Shown here: piece after piece, positions 36,192 through 46,244 of the stretch
How positions within the stretch are numbered: position 1 is the stretch's first letter
How the letters are laid out: every line of letters starts with the position of its first letter
Source: Bacteroidales bacterium
GTDB taxonomy: Bacteria > Bacteroidota > Bacteroidia > Bacteroidales > UBA10428
Assembly (NCBI GenBank): GCA_016926235.1
Contig: JAFGOZ010000010.1
Location: 62,001 to 126,000 of the forward strand
Length of the DNA: 64,000 bases
Direction: 5' to 3'
Notes under the pieces: generated by a model
Told to the model about the DNA's origin: nothing
The model's input: the letters and a program-made list of their open reading frames with translations, nothing else
Databases searched by the model: none
Position numbers and translations under genes: made by a program

Positions 36192-38093
36192 TTAATTATA
36201 ACCCTCATTTTGAGGAAACAAATCAACATCCTCAGGAGCAAGGGCATCTAGTTGTATCTGAGGAATGGCTCTTACATAATGAAATTCCTGTAAGTATAGT
36301 GCATCCGGGTTTCTATCCTTAATATATTTAACAAATTCGGAAGGTGTAAATACTCTTTTAAGGTCAAACCATCTTATTTGTTCACCACAAAGTTCACGTG
36401 CTCTCTCCCGAAGTAGAAAATCTAACGTAATATCATTGTCTCCATACACTCCATAAGAAGCAAGCATTTCTGCTCCATCTCCATTATAAGATCTTGCATT
36501 GGCCAATTCAAGTAAAATATCATAGGCCCCCCTGGATCCTTCAGCTCCATAAATTGCCGCCTCCGCCGCAATCAGATACATCTCAGCTAATCTAAGAACG
36601 TATGCATCCCTGCTCCCGCGCATAGATCCATCACCATCGGCAGCTGCCCGGTCCGGATCCCGATATTTATTTAAGGGAACAAATTGTTGTCTGTTAATTG
36701 GCACACCAGTTGGTGAATATAAATTATCCCTGTCATAAACAATATAATGACCTCTCTTTGTAATATAATAACTACCAACTTTTAGCAGATCCGTATTGGG
36801 AATATCTTTTTTCGTAACAAATTTTGCCGTATCTCCAATTACATATAAAAAGTCTCCTGCCTTTTTATCCGTCGGAATTTCAACATTTTGCCTGGTTTGC
36901 GCATCAACTATATTGTTTGACCATTGTAATGGCAGATTGATTAGTGTATCGTTGCATATCCAGGCCACCTGATGCGAACCATAATACCTTTCATCTATAT
37001 CCTCATTAAAAAGATCTAAAAAGTACAAAGTAGGTGTGTACCTCCTAAATGTCCTCCCGTTTTCAAGATCTCTTCTCATGCCTTGCCCCCGGTAATCCAT
37101 CCCCCACATCAAATGCCCGTGATGCCCACCCTCTCTTTCACTAAACTCCTTTTGTCCCGAAGGAATATACGAATCATATTCAGCTACACTAATATTCATT
37201 AGTGAAAATATGTTCTTTGAATAGTTGATTATCCAAATCACCTCAGGATTATTTTCATTATTATCAAAGTTCCATAGATCGGCATAATTATCCCACAAAC
37301 GAAAACGACTATTATTAATAATTCTCATTGCATCATCGTAAGCCATCTGATAATATCTGGCCATATCGCCAGCTTGCTGACCCTTACGTATATAGCTAGC
37401 TTTGGTTAGGGCCATCCTCGCCCTGAATGCAATCACGGCTTCCTTTGTAACCCGGCCATAATATTCTTCACGTAGACTAGCTTGTGTATATTTTATGTTA
37501 TTTGCTGCAAAATTCAGATCTCTAAAAATCTGGTTATAAAAACTATCAACAGGTGACCTGCTCGCATGATCTTCAGCGGAAAGTACAGGTTCAGTACGCA
37601 GATGTACCCCACCCCATGTCTCTACAATAATCCAATAGTAAAGCGCCCTCAAAAACCTAACCTCTGATAACCTCTGTTCCTGCAGGTCAGGTGCTATGTT
37701 CGGTATGTTTTCCTCTAGTTTCCCAATGGTTGTATTACAAGCATTTATTCCCTTGTAAAATTCTACCCACAAAATTGTATTACGGCCAAAAAGTGAATTT
37801 TGCTTCAGATCACTATACCTGAAAAAATCAGATTCAGTGTGATCACCTCCATATGTATAGATATCCGTTCCAATATCTGAAAAGTCATACCCGTATTCTT
37901 TTCCATACCAGATTTTATTTGTTACGTAACATCCGTTTACAAGATATTCTAAACCCGATGCTCTAGATGCGAGACTACCAACACTGGAATTATAGGCTTC
38001 TTCTTCCAGAAACTTTTCGCAGGCATACAATAATGGCAAGGAGAAAATTGCCATAATGTACATTCCTTTTTTTATATATTTGACTGCTTTCAT
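36192..38093 (-). CDS. susD: SusD/RagB outer-membrane glycan-binding lipoprotein
   Basis: 633 residues. The lipoprotein signal ends LPLLYAC (Cys about 25). The SusD-like N-terminal part has EVRFLRALYYWIIVETWGGVHL with the typical tetratricopeptide-like helices. The RagB/SusD C-terminal part includes RDAYVLRLAEMYLIAAEAA and LDFLLRERARELCGEQIRWFDLKR. SusD proteins sit on the cell surface as a lid on the SusC channel and bind the oligosaccharide. The gene follows SusC by 36 bases in the same operon. The ligand is probably pectic, judged from the following GH105 and GH28 genes. Confidence 0.93.
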   Translation of the reverse strand: MKAVKYIKKGMYIMAIFSLPLLYACEKFLEEEAYNSSVGSLASRASGLEYLVNGCYVTNKIWYGKEYGYDFSDIGTDIYTYGGDHTESDFFRYSDLKQNSLFGRNTILWVEFYKGINACNTTIGKLEENIPNIAPDLQEQRLSEVRFLRALYYWIIVETWGGVHLRTEPVLSAEDHASRSPVDSFYNQIFRDLNFAANNIKYTQASLREEYYGRVTKEAVIAFRARMALTKASYIRKGQQAGDMARYYQMAYDDAMRIINNSRFRLWDNYADLWNFDNNENNPEVIWIINYSKNIFSLMNISVAEYDSYIPSGQKEFSEREGGHHGHLMWGMDYRGQGMRRDLENGRTFRRYTPTLYFLDLFNEDIDERYYGSHQVAWICNDTLINLPLQWSNNIVDAQTRQNVEIPTDKKAGDFLYVIGDTAKFVTKKDIPNTDLLKVGSYYITKRGHYIVYDRDNLYSPTGVPINRQQFVPLNKYRDPDRAAADGDGSMRGSRDAYVLRLAEMYLIAAEAAIYGAEGSRGAYDILLELANARSYNGDGAEMLASYGVYGDNDITLDFLLRERARELCGEQIRWFDLKRVFTPSEFVKYIKDRNPDALYLQEFHYVRAIPQIQLDALAPEDVDLFPQNEGYN

Positions 38094-38129
38094 AAATATG
38101 CAGATTATTCTAATATATTCCTTAATTCA

Positions 38130-41100
38130 TTAAAGTTCCATTTTAAATCCTATAGAATAAATGCTTGGCATGGGCCATGAAATATCTCCTTCCAACTCCG
38201 GATCAAATCTTCCCTGCCTAAAATAATTTCCAAAAGCAAAAGCATTTTTGGCAGATACATACACTCGAAAATAGGCGATATGTAACCTCTGTAGCTTTTG
38301 TTCATCAACAGTATATCCAAGAGCTATATCTTTGATTTTCATATAGCTGCCATCAACATAAGCAATAGGATTATTTTCTGACCAGCCAGAACGCTGACGA
38401 TAATAATTAACTCCCGGGTATTCATTGGAAGGATTGTCGGGGGTCCAATAGTTAAGTTTCATACTGTTTTCACGGCCCTGTGGTGACCACCAGTCCAACA
38501 CCTCATCAAATATTGTTTGCCCGATCCTCGCTTGTAGGAAAACAGTAAAATCAAATCGCTTATAGATCAACCTGTGGGTCCATCCTGCTGTCCAGTCTGG
38601 ATTTTTGTGCCCAAGAATAGTATAATCTGAAGCACTATATGCTGAATCAGGATATATATCTCTAAGCTTGACATCTCCGGGTTCCCTTCCATACAACCTG
38701 GCTTCTTCGGCTTCATTCAATTGCCAAACACCCTCAAATTCATAATTATAAAAAACCCTGACCGGATAATCAACAAACCATTGGTTTGCAAGATCTTCTT
38801 TTACTCCTGTAACAAGTGAAACGATTCGTTCTTTATTGGCTGCAAATGTAAAATCGGTACTGTATGTCAATTTCCTTGTGTTGATAATTGTCGAACTAAG
38901 ATGTAATTCTATCCCATTATTTTCCGTCCTGCCTACATTATCATATACACTAGTAATAGCATTTGAAGGAACCAGGGTACGTTGAAGTAATAAATCTTTT
39001 GTTTGAGAGCGATACAGATCAACTGAACCATAAATCCTGTTTTTATAAAAGCCAAAATCCAATCCAAAATTACTGGCGATAGTGGTCTCCCATGATAAAA
39101 GCTTTGCCTCAACATTTGTAGGCCTGTATCCCAGTGCCTGTACTTCTGTAATCCCAAATTCATAATAAAGTGGCGTTGAATTTACTCCACCCAATGTCGA
39201 ATACGCTTCAATAGCCTGATTTCCAACTGCTCCATACCCTATGCGAATTTTTAAATTGGAGATAGGTCTTATATTAAAAAACTCCTCCTCACTTATTCTC
39301 CATGCAACACTTGCCGAAGGGAAAAAACTCCATTTATGACCTTTGGCAAATAGCGATGCGCCATCATATCTTCCTGTACCTGTTAAAAAATACTTGCCTT
39401 TATAGTTATAATGCACCCTTCCTAAAAATGATGCCATGGTGTGTTTAGAAAAATAATCCCCTTGAAGTAGGTCAACGCTCATATCCTGACTTGATGTATT
39501 CAGCGAATACCAAAGATTATCATCTAAAGTAAGATTGCTTCCAGATTGACGCATAGTTTCAATCCGGTCAAGTCTGGCTTCGAAAACACCTGTAGCCTGG
39601 AAGTTATGGTCTTTTTTCTGTTTTATATACTCAACTGTATTGGTAGAAACCCACCCAATAGAATTACTTTCCTGAAGCCATGCGCTATTAAGCGAGCTCA
39701 TTTCAGGAATGGTCCTTGAATAGCTTCCTTCACGATCAAAAATAAAATCAAGCGAAAAGTTCGACCGGACTTTTATACAATCAAAAAATGAAAAATTAAC
39801 ATAATAGGAATTGAAAGCTCTGGTAGTCCTTTGTTGCCTTTCATTTAACTCCAGACTTAAAAACGGGTTTAATACATCTTCAGGCTCTGAAGGTCGTACA
39901 AAATAATTTCCCAATGAATCCTTACTTGGTACCAGAGGAGATAATTTCATTGCATCACCGGATGGATCGTTCGTTTTCTGATGAATGCGATGGCTCAACA
40001 TGGAAGAACCACCTATTGAGAGTATATTGTTTATTTTTACCTCAAGGTTTATACGACCCGTAAGCCTGTTAAAAACATCCTCATCAATAAATCCATCTTC
40101 TTTAAAATAATTGATTGAAGAACTATATGTTATATCTTCCGTTCCACCTGTTACTGCAATATGATAATCCTGTATTCCTCCGTCTTTAATAAGGTTGTCA
40201 TACCAGTTAAAATCATACCCTTTATCAAGGAGAGTTGCTTCATGTGACTTTAAGAAATCATTAATTGGCGGAGTTGTAAGGTTCGTGTATGTTGATGGCT
40301 GAATAGTATCTTTCCAGTGCCCGGGATCCATATTTTCAAAATAATAGGTCTTTGCCAGATTCTCATATACTCCCAAATAGTATTCCCTGTCGCCAATAGG
40401 TAATTCCCCAAGTGGTTTGGTATATCCTGTATATGCGTTAAAGCTGATTCTTGCACGACCCTGCTCACCCTTTTTGGATGTAATCAGCACTACTCCATTT
40501 GCCCCTCTAACACCATAAATTGCAGATGATGACGCATCCTTAAGAATTTCAATAGATTCAATATCATTGGGATTAATATCAATATTTGAACCATATTCCA
40601 CTCCATCCAAAATATAAAGAGGCTGATTATCTGCATTTAAAGAGCGGGTACCTCTAATACGCACATCATAACCAGCGCCTGTCCTGCCATCATCCCTTAT
40701 CATATCAACACCAGCAGCCTTACCCTGCATAGATTCAATAGCATTTGAAGATTTTACCTCAACGATATCCTCCTGACGAATTGAACTGATAGCACCAGTT
40801 AAATCACTCTTCTTTAAAGTACCATAACCAATAACCACCACCTCATCCAGTTTTGCCCAGTCTTGTTGTAAAACAACTTTTAAAACCACAGATCTGTCAA
40901 TAACAATTTCTTCCGTAATATAACCAAGAAATGAAATCGATAAAATGGATCCTGATTTTAAATTTTCCAAAAGAAAAATCCCATCTTCATTTGTAATTGT
41001 ACCTTCAGCAGAACCTTTAACAATAACATTTGCACCAATAATGGGTTCTTCATCTTCATTCACTACCCTTCCTGTGACATTAATTTGCGTAAAACCCGTT

Positions 41101-41165
41101 TTTTCAATGAAAAGTAATACCAGGATTATTAAGCATATAAAACAATTGGTGCATTTTAGTTTCAT
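38130..41165 (-). CDS. susC: SusC/RagA TonB-dependent outer-membrane transporter
   Basis: 1011 residues. A signal peptide ends near KTGFTQ. A carboxypeptidase-D-regulatory-like domain (about 28-110, VTGRVVNEDEEPIIGANVIV) is followed by the SusC Ton box region and plug (LDEVVVIGYGTLKKSDLTGA; then NADNQPLYILDGVEYG and IEILKDASSSAIYGVRGANG). A 22-strand barrel ends YSIGFKMEL. No N-terminal STN domain is present, so it does not signal through an anti-sigma factor. It imports oligosaccharides with TonB energy together with SusD. As first gene of the minus-strand locus, its upstream region (41166-41450) should hold the promoter. Confidence 0.95.
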   Translation of the reverse strand: MKLKCTNCFICLIILVLLFIEKTGFTQINVTGRVVNEDEEPIIGANVIVKGSAEGTITNEDGIFLLENLKSGSILSISFLGYITEEIVIDRSVVLKVVLQQDWAKLDEVVVIGYGTLKKSDLTGAISSIRQEDIVEVKSSNAIESMQGKAAGVDMIRDDGRTGAGYDVRIRGTRSLNADNQPLYILDGVEYGSNIDINPNDIESIEILKDASSSAIYGVRGANGVVLITSKKGEQGRARISFNAYTGYTKPLGELPIGDREYYLGVYENLAKTYYFENMDPGHWKDTIQPSTYTNLTTPPINDFLKSHEATLLDKGYDFNWYDNLIKDGGIQDYHIAVTGGTEDITYSSSINYFKEDGFIDEDVFNRLTGRINLEVKINNILSIGGSSMLSHRIHQKTNDPSGDAMKLSPLVPSKDSLGNYFVRPSEPEDVLNPFLSLELNERQQRTTRAFNSYYVNFSFFDCIKVRSNFSLDFIFDREGSYSRTIPEMSSLNSAWLQESNSIGWVSTNTVEYIKQKKDHNFQATGVFEARLDRIETMRQSGSNLTLDDNLWYSLNTSSQDMSVDLLQGDYFSKHTMASFLGRVHYNYKGKYFLTGTGRYDGASLFAKGHKWSFFPSASVAWRISEEEFFNIRPISNLKIRIGYGAVGNQAIEAYSTLGGVNSTPLYYEFGITEVQALGYRPTNVEAKLLSWETTIASNFGLDFGFYKNRIYGSVDLYRSQTKDLLLQRTLVPSNAITSVYDNVGRTENNGIELHLSSTIINTRKLTYSTDFTFAANKERIVSLVTGVKEDLANQWFVDYPVRVFYNYEFEGVWQLNEAEEARLYGREPGDVKLRDIYPDSAYSASDYTILGHKNPDWTAGWTHRLIYKRFDFTVFLQARIGQTIFDEVLDWWSPQGRENSMKLNYWTPDNPSNEYPGVNYYRQRSGWSENNPIAYVDGSYMKIKDIALGYTVDEQKLQRLHIAYFRVYVSAKNAFAFGNYFRQGRFDPELEGDISWPMPSIYSIGFKMEL

Positions 41166-41255
41166 TGAATATGTATTTGCACAATGTAATGTGATTACTA
41201 ATCTTATACAAATGACAGTTCAAAAAGCTTCTTCCCCTACTCATATATTTCATAT

Positions 41256-41271
41256 TATCAAACTTTTGATA
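41256..41271. promoter_or_regulatory. Palindrome upstream of susC, possible operator
   Basis: tatcaaacttttgata has 7-base arms (tatcaaa/tttgata) around two central bases. It lies about 90 bases before the susC start in an otherwise AT-rich 285-base gap. Position and symmetry fit a dimeric regulator site, but no second copy was found at the other locus genes. Confidence 0.3.
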
Positions 41272-41450
41272 TAAAATTTGTAAATCTTAAGCTAATTGAA
41301 GATCATAAATATATAAAACCAGCCACATTCCACAAAATAAAATATAAGAACTTTCTTTTTTGCACATTTTACACTCTTATTATCAGACATTTATCTTATA
41401 TTCAAAAAAATATCAGATCAATCCATTAAGTGTAAATTTAAAACTTATTT

Positions 41451-43556
41451 TTAGCTAATCCGGCTCCAGTTAAACTGTTCGTATTCTTCTTTCTTTAACC
41501 GTTCATTCAATTGAGCATTTTCTGCAGATTGCATCAATGGATCATCATTCAATACTTCCTGTGCTACCTGCCTGGCATATTCTATCAATTGACCATCGCG
41601 TGCCAGGTTTGCGATTTTCATATTAAAGGCTATACCGCTTTGCTGGGTTCCTTCAATATCACCTGGTCCACGTAGCTTCATGTCTGCTTCTGCAATCTCA
41701 AAACCATCATTTGTGCCTACCATAGTATTTATTCGCTGACGTGCTTCATGGGTAAGTTTATAGGAAGTCATTAATATACAATATGATTGATCAGCTCCAC
41801 GCCCCACCCTGCCACGTAATTGATGAAGCTGAGATAAGCCAAAACGTTCAGCACTTTCAATAACCATTACCGATGCATTTGGCACGTCCACTCCAACTTC
41901 TATAACTGTAGTAGCAACCATTATATGTGTTTTGCCTTTAACAAACATTTGCATGGCAATATCTTTTTCTTCCGACTTCATCTTACCGTGTACAATACTT
42001 ACAGCATAGTCCGGAGGAGGAAAAACCCTTGATATGCTTTCATAACCATCTTCAAGGTCTTTATAATCCATTTTTTCCGATTCTTTAATCAGAGGATACA
42101 CTACATAAACCTGACGCCCCAGTTCTATTTGCTTTCGTAGAAAACCAAAAACCTTCAACCTGTCTTTATCAAAATAATGGGCAGTTGCAATAGGTTTACG
42201 TCCCGGGGGTAATTCATCGATCACAGACACATCCAGATCCCCGTATAGAGTCATAGCCAAAGTACGAGGGATAGGTGTAGCCGTCATTACTAATACATGA
42301 GGCGGGTCAATATTCTTCTTCCACAATTTTGCCCTTTGGGCAACACCAAACCTATGCTGTTCATCAATTATTACAAGACCCAGATTATTAAAAACGACTT
42401 CATCTTCAAGCAGGGCATGAGTACCTATCAGTATCTGCATCTTGCCATTTCTCAGTCTTTCATGGATTTCGTCTCTCTCTGATTTCTTGGTGGACCCGGT
42501 AAGCAAATTCACTTCCACTTCAAGACCATCAAGCATATTGGTTATAGTCTTATAATGCTGATTTGCAAGAATCTCGGTTGGGGCCATCAGGCAGGTTTGA
42601 AAGTGATTGTCCAATGCCAGAAGCATAGACATGAGGGCCACAAGGGTCTTACCACTGCCTACATCTCCCTGCAATAACCGGTTCATTTGTATTCCCGATC
42701 CCAGATCTTTCCTTATTTCTTTCATTACACGCTTTTGTGCGTCGGTAAGTTCAAATTTTAAATTTCTTGAATAAAATCCATTAAAAAAACTTCCCACTTC
42801 CTTGAATATATGCCCATTAATCCTTTCGTTACGAATATTCCGCTGTTTAAGGATCTTTAATTGAATAAGTAATAATTCCTCAAACTTTAACCGGAATTCA
42901 GCCTTCTTCAGCAGTTCTTTACTTTGAGGAAAATGAATGTTATATAAAGCATCAGATAGAGATAGGAGTCTATATTTATTTACAAGGTATTCCGGAAGAG
43001 TTTCTTCAATCTGATTTTGAACAGCACCCATAAGTGAAGTCATTAATTTACTTATGGTTCGCGAACTGATATAATTTGTCTTCAGCTTTTCTGTTGTACT
43101 GTATACTGCTTGCATAATGGCATTTGGTGTCTCCTCTATTTTTGAGGTTTCTTCAATCTCAGGATGTGGAATGCTTATTTTCCGGTTATAGATATTCGGT
43201 TTCCCAAATATTACATATTCGACATCCGGTTTATAGGTATCCTGAATCCATTTAATTCCCTGAAACCAAATAAGTTGAATTACACCTGTTCCATCTGTAA
43301 AATTTGCTGTAAGGTATTTTTTTCGTCCCCCACCTGTCATATAAAAACTAATTATCCGGCCTTTCACCTGTATGTATGCCATATCTGACCGAATATCACT
43401 AATGGAATAAAATTTACTGCGATCAATGTATTTAAAAGGAAAATAATATAACAAATCTTCAAAAGTATATATGTCCAACTCCTTGTTAAGATTTGAAGCA
43501 CGCTTAGGCCCAACACCCGGCAAATATTTTATTTCTTTTTTAAGATATTGGTTCAT
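41451..43556 (-). CDS. recG: ATP-dependent DNA helicase RecG
   Basis: 701 residues, normal length for RecG. The N-terminal wedge/OB region starts with YLPGVGPKRASNL and includes VKGRIISFYM. The SF2 helicase motifs are Walker A GDVGSGKT, DEQH (DEQHRFGVAQR), MTATPIPRTLAMT and the RecG-type QLRGRVGRG. It remodels stalled forks and Holliday junctions in the cytoplasm. It stands alone between the pectin locus (same strand) and a divergent methyltransferase and marks the edge of the accessory region. Confidence 0.96.
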   Translation of the reverse strand: MNQYLKKEIKYLPGVGPKRASNLNKELDIYTFEDLLYYFPFKYIDRSKFYSISDIRSDMAYIQVKGRIISFYMTGGGRKKYLTANFTDGTGVIQLIWFQGIKWIQDTYKPDVEYVIFGKPNIYNRKISIPHPEIEETSKIEETPNAIMQAVYSTTEKLKTNYISSRTISKLMTSLMGAVQNQIEETLPEYLVNKYRLLSLSDALYNIHFPQSKELLKKAEFRLKFEELLLIQLKILKQRNIRNERINGHIFKEVGSFFNGFYSRNLKFELTDAQKRVMKEIRKDLGSGIQMNRLLQGDVGSGKTLVALMSMLLALDNHFQTCLMAPTEILANQHYKTITNMLDGLEVEVNLLTGSTKKSERDEIHERLRNGKMQILIGTHALLEDEVVFNNLGLVIIDEQHRFGVAQRAKLWKKNIDPPHVLVMTATPIPRTLAMTLYGDLDVSVIDELPPGRKPIATAHYFDKDRLKVFGFLRKQIELGRQVYVVYPLIKESEKMDYKDLEDGYESISRVFPPPDYAVSIVHGKMKSEEKDIAMQMFVKGKTHIMVATTVIEVGVDVPNASVMVIESAERFGLSQLHQLRGRVGRGADQSYCILMTSYKLTHEARQRINTMVGTNDGFEIAEADMKLRGPGDIEGTQQSGIAFNMKIANLARDGQLIEYARQVAQEVLNDDPLMQSAENAQLNERLKKEEYEQFNWSRIS

Positions 43557-43717
43557 GCAATTTATCTATCTAAAAGTATTCATACAAAGCATTGGATGAA
43601 TACAATAATAATAAATATATTTAATGCTTGAATGGAGTTTTTATTTACAAGAACCTCATAATATGAATAAATGCAAAAATTACACTTAATCTGCAATCGA
43701 ATTAGATTGTTAAAAAA

Positions 43718-44503
43718 ATGATAAGATTAATTTTTAAACATATTGTTTATAAAATATTTGCAAAGCATAAGAAGGGTCATGGCATACATTCTCCTTTCGT
43801 TTTTTCATTTATACAAAATGTACTACAAAAGACATCAATAAATAAAAGCTTTCAGAAAATACATAAAACATATAATGAATTAAGAAAAAACAATGAAAAA
43901 GTTGAGATTAAGGATTACGGTGCAGGCTCAAAAATACATAAACGAAAAGTTCGGAAAATAAAAAGTATAGCCAGAACATCCGGTATTGACAAAAAATATG
44001 GTATAATACTCAATCGAATGGTTGAATTTTACAACCCAAAAACAGTTATTGAACTGGGTACCTCGCTGGGTATTGGAACCTTATATCTGGCTTCTGCAAA
44101 TCCGGAGGTTAAAGTAATCACTATTGAAGGATGTCCGGCAATTACGGGAATTGCTAAAAAGGTTTTCGAAAGCACTCAATACCAGAATATTAACCTCATA
44201 AACAATCAATTTAACTCAGTATTGAACTCAGTACTATCTTCATCAATACAACCTCTCTTTGTATATATTGACGGTAATCACCGCCACGAAGCAACCTTAG
44301 AGTACTTTGCAAACTGCATGCCCTATTTTGACGAGAACAGTATTCTGGTAATTGGCGATATTCACTGGTCAAAAGGTATGGAAAAAGCATGGAAGAAGAT
44401 TTGTGCAGATGAGCGCATTAAAATCAGCATAGACCTTTTTCATCTGGGTATATTATTTTTTAATAAAGGTTTGAGCAAGCAGCATTTTGTTATTAAAAGT
44501 TAA
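43718..44503 (+). CDS. SAM-dependent methyltransferase, Bacteroidota type
   Basis: 261 residues. An N-terminal basic segment contains GHGIHSPFVFSFI, a motif I know from a Bacteroidota-restricted methyltransferase group. The Rossmann core has motif I ELGTSLGIGTLYLA, an acidic end of strand 2 in VITIEGCPA, and VYIDGNHRHEATLEYF, close to O-methyltransferase/Methyltransf_24 proteins. The substrate is unknown. It precedes the ABC ATPase gene on the same strand with a 55-base gap. Confidence 0.75.
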   Translation: MIRLIFKHIVYKIFAKHKKGHGIHSPFVFSFIQNVLQKTSINKSFQKIHKTYNELRKNNEKVEIKDYGAGSKIHKRKVRKIKSIARTSGIDKKYGIILNRMVEFYNPKTVIELGTSLGIGTLYLASANPEVKVITIEGCPAITGIAKKVFESTQYQNINLINNQFNSVLNSVLSSSIQPLFVYIDGNHRHEATLEYFANCMPYFDENSILVIGDIHWSKGMEKAWKKICADERIKISIDLFHLGILFFNKGLSKQHFVIKS

Positions 44504-44558
44504 ACCATATTTCATTACTCAAGAAATTTTGTTTATTTTACCATTACAATAAAAATCT

Positions 44559-45266
44559 ATGAGCGATCCCGTAATAAAATTCGAAGGTTTATCAAAGTAC
44601 TACCAGGTAGGCAGTGAGACAGTAAAGGCACTCCGGTCCGTTTCGCTGACAATTGAAAAAAATGAATATGTGGCCATAATGGGACCGTCAGGTTCCGGCA
44701 AATCAACCTTGATGAATATTATTGGATGTCTTGACTCTCCTAACGAAGGCAGATATTATCTTAACAATGAAGATGTTAGTCTTCATATTGACGAAAAGCT
44801 CGCAAAGATACGCAACCGGGAAATAGGATTTGTATTCCAAACCTTTAACCTATTACCTCGCCAAACTGCCCTTGAAAACGTAATGTTGCCCCTAATATAT
44901 GCTGATGTACCTAAAGAAGAAAGAATAGAAAAAGCAATAAAAATGCTTACTACAGTAGGCCTTGAGGACAGAATGAAACATAAACCCAATGAACTTTCAG
45001 GCGGTCAGCGCCAAAGGGTAGCTGTTGCCAGAGCTTTAGTTAATGAGCCAAGTATTATACTTGCAGATGAGCCTACAGGAAACCTGGACTCGAAAACCTC
45101 CATTGAGATAATGAAATTGTTTGACACCATCCACAGTTTGGGCAATACAATTATTTTAGTGACCCACGAAGAAAACATAGCAGATTATGCCCACAGAAAA
45201 ATAAAACTATTGGATGGGATGATTGAAGAAGATATACCGAACATTCAGCAAAAAGTAGCGTTATAA
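44559..45266 (+). CDS. ABC transporter ATP-binding protein, LolD/MacB type
   Basis: 235 residues, one ABC domain: Walker [11 protein letters not shown]-loop [16 protein letters not shown], signature [15 protein letters not shown], Walker [12 protein letters not shown] and the H-loop THE. The closest relatives in pattern are LolD, MacB and FtsE-like ATPases that energise FtsX-fold permeases (lipoprotein release or macrolide/peptide export). No permease gene is adjacent, so the partner is encoded elsewhere. Cytoplasmic face of the inner membrane. Confidence 0.88.
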   Translation: MSDPVIKFEGLSKYYQVGSETVKALRSVSLTIEKNEYVAIMGPSGSGKSTLMNIIGCLDSPNEGRYYLNNEDVSLHIDEKLAKIRNREIGFVFQTFNLLPRQTALENVMLPLIYADVPKEERIEKAIKMLTTVGLEDRMKHKPNELSGGQRQRVAVARALVNEPSIILADEPTGNLDSKTSIEIMKLFDTIHSLGNTIILVTHEENIADYAHRKIKLLDGMIEEDIPNIQQKVAL

Positions 45267-45364
45267 ACTTCGATGGCACTATTTGATTACTAGAGTAATA
45301 TTTAGGGCAATACTTTCAAATTCTAATTTTTAAGATTTCAATAGAAATACATAAGACTCACATT

Positions 45365-45919
45365 ATGAATATTTATACACGTACAGGGGACGACGGTACT
45401 ACTTCTCTAATAGGCGGTATTAGAGTGCCTAAATACCACACTCAAATTGAAGCATATGGCACTGTTGACGAATTAATTGCCAATATAGCCTTTTTGCGTG
45501 ACCAGGACATTCAACCGGGTTATAAAGAAGAACTTCTCTTTATTCTGGAAAGACTTATGGCCTGTGCATCAATACTTGCATCGGATTGCGAGAACTGCAA
45601 GGACAAAATTCCTTACCTGCATGATAATGACATCACATTCCTTGAGCAGAAAATTGATAAAATGGAGAAAGATCTACCCAAACTTAATTCATTTATCCTT
45701 CCGGGTGGACATCCTTTTTCCTCTCAATGCCACATTTGTAGATGTGTGTGCAGAAGAGCAGAAAGAAATGCACAAAAAGTACACGAAAGCATTTTTTCTA
45801 TACCACTGGTAACTAAGTTTTTAAACCGATTATCGGATTACCTTTTTGTTCTGGCTCGCAAGCTGGGCAAGGATTTTAATGCAAATGAAATATTATGGAA
45901 ACCAAACTTGGAAAAGTGA
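45365..45919 (+). CDS. pduO: Cob(I)yrinic acid a,c-diamide adenosyltransferase, PduO type
   Basis: 184 residues. The PduO/MMAB family transfers the adenosyl group of ATP to cob(I)alamin, making coenzyme B12. The nucleotide-binding N-terminus is IYTRTGDDGTTSLIGG, followed by KYHTQIEAYGTVDELIANI; the C-terminal helices carry FLNRLSDYLFVLARKLG. Length is normal. Two extra cysteine pairs (CENCKDK, CHICRCVCRR) are seen in the middle. Cytoplasmic. Confidence 0.93.
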   Translation: MNIYTRTGDDGTTSLIGGIRVPKYHTQIEAYGTVDELIANIAFLRDQDIQPGYKEELLFILERLMACASILASDCENCKDKIPYLHDNDITFLEQKIDKMEKDLPKLNSFILPGGHPFSSQCHICRCVCRRAERNAQKVHESIFSIPLVTKFLNRLSDYLFVLARKLGKDFNANEILWKPNLEK

Positions 45920-45937
45920 ATTTATTTTATATATTTG
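45908..45937 (+). promoter_or_regulatory. Bacteroidota-type promoter for the DUF2795 gene
   Basis: ttg at 45908-45910, 19 bases, then tatatttg (45930-45937) fit the -33/-7 pattern TTG-N19-TAnnTTTG exactly. The start of transcription would be near 45944, about 43 bases before the ATG at 45987. It overlaps the end of the adenosyltransferase gene. Confidence 0.6.
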
Positions 45938-45986
45938 CACAATTTTAAAAAGAGTATAATTTAGTATAATTCTAAATAAGACTGAT

Positions 45987-46208
45987 ATGTATTGGACATT
46001 AGAGTTAGCGTCAAAGTTGGAAGATGCTCCCTGGCCGGCAACTAAGGATGAGTTGATAGATTTTGCTATCAGGTCTGGTGCCCCGCTTGAAGTGATTGAA
46101 AATTTGCAGGAAATTGAAGATGAAGGGGATATTTATGAAAGTATTGAAGATATATGGCCGGATTATCCCAGTAAGGATGACTTCTTTTTCAACGAAGATG
46201 AATATTAA
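45987..46208 (+). CDS. Small acidic DUF2795 protein
   Basis: 73 residues, strongly acidic in the second half. MYWTLELASKLEDAPWPATKDELIDFAIRSG and EVIENLQEIEDEG are written here only in part because they are the whole fold: the pattern W(P)ATKxELIDFA..GAP..V..NL.E matches the DUF2795 group, common in Bacteroidota. Function unknown. It has its own promoter upstream and a strong terminator right after, so it is transcribed alone. Confidence 0.85.
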   Translation: MYWTLELASKLEDAPWPATKDELIDFAIRSGAPLEVIENLQEIEDEGDIYESIEDIWPDYPSKDDFFFNEDEY

Positions 46209-46215
46209 TAACAAG

Positions 46216-46238
46216 GAGGCTGAATAAGCCTCTTTTTT
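46216..46238 (+). terminator. Rho-independent terminator after the DUF2795 gene
   Basis: The stem gaggct (46216-46221) and agcctc (46227-46232) has a 5-base loop, then six T residues. It lies 8 bases after the stop codon and before the convergent OstA-like gene. Confidence 0.85.
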
Positions 46239-46244
46239 ATTTCT

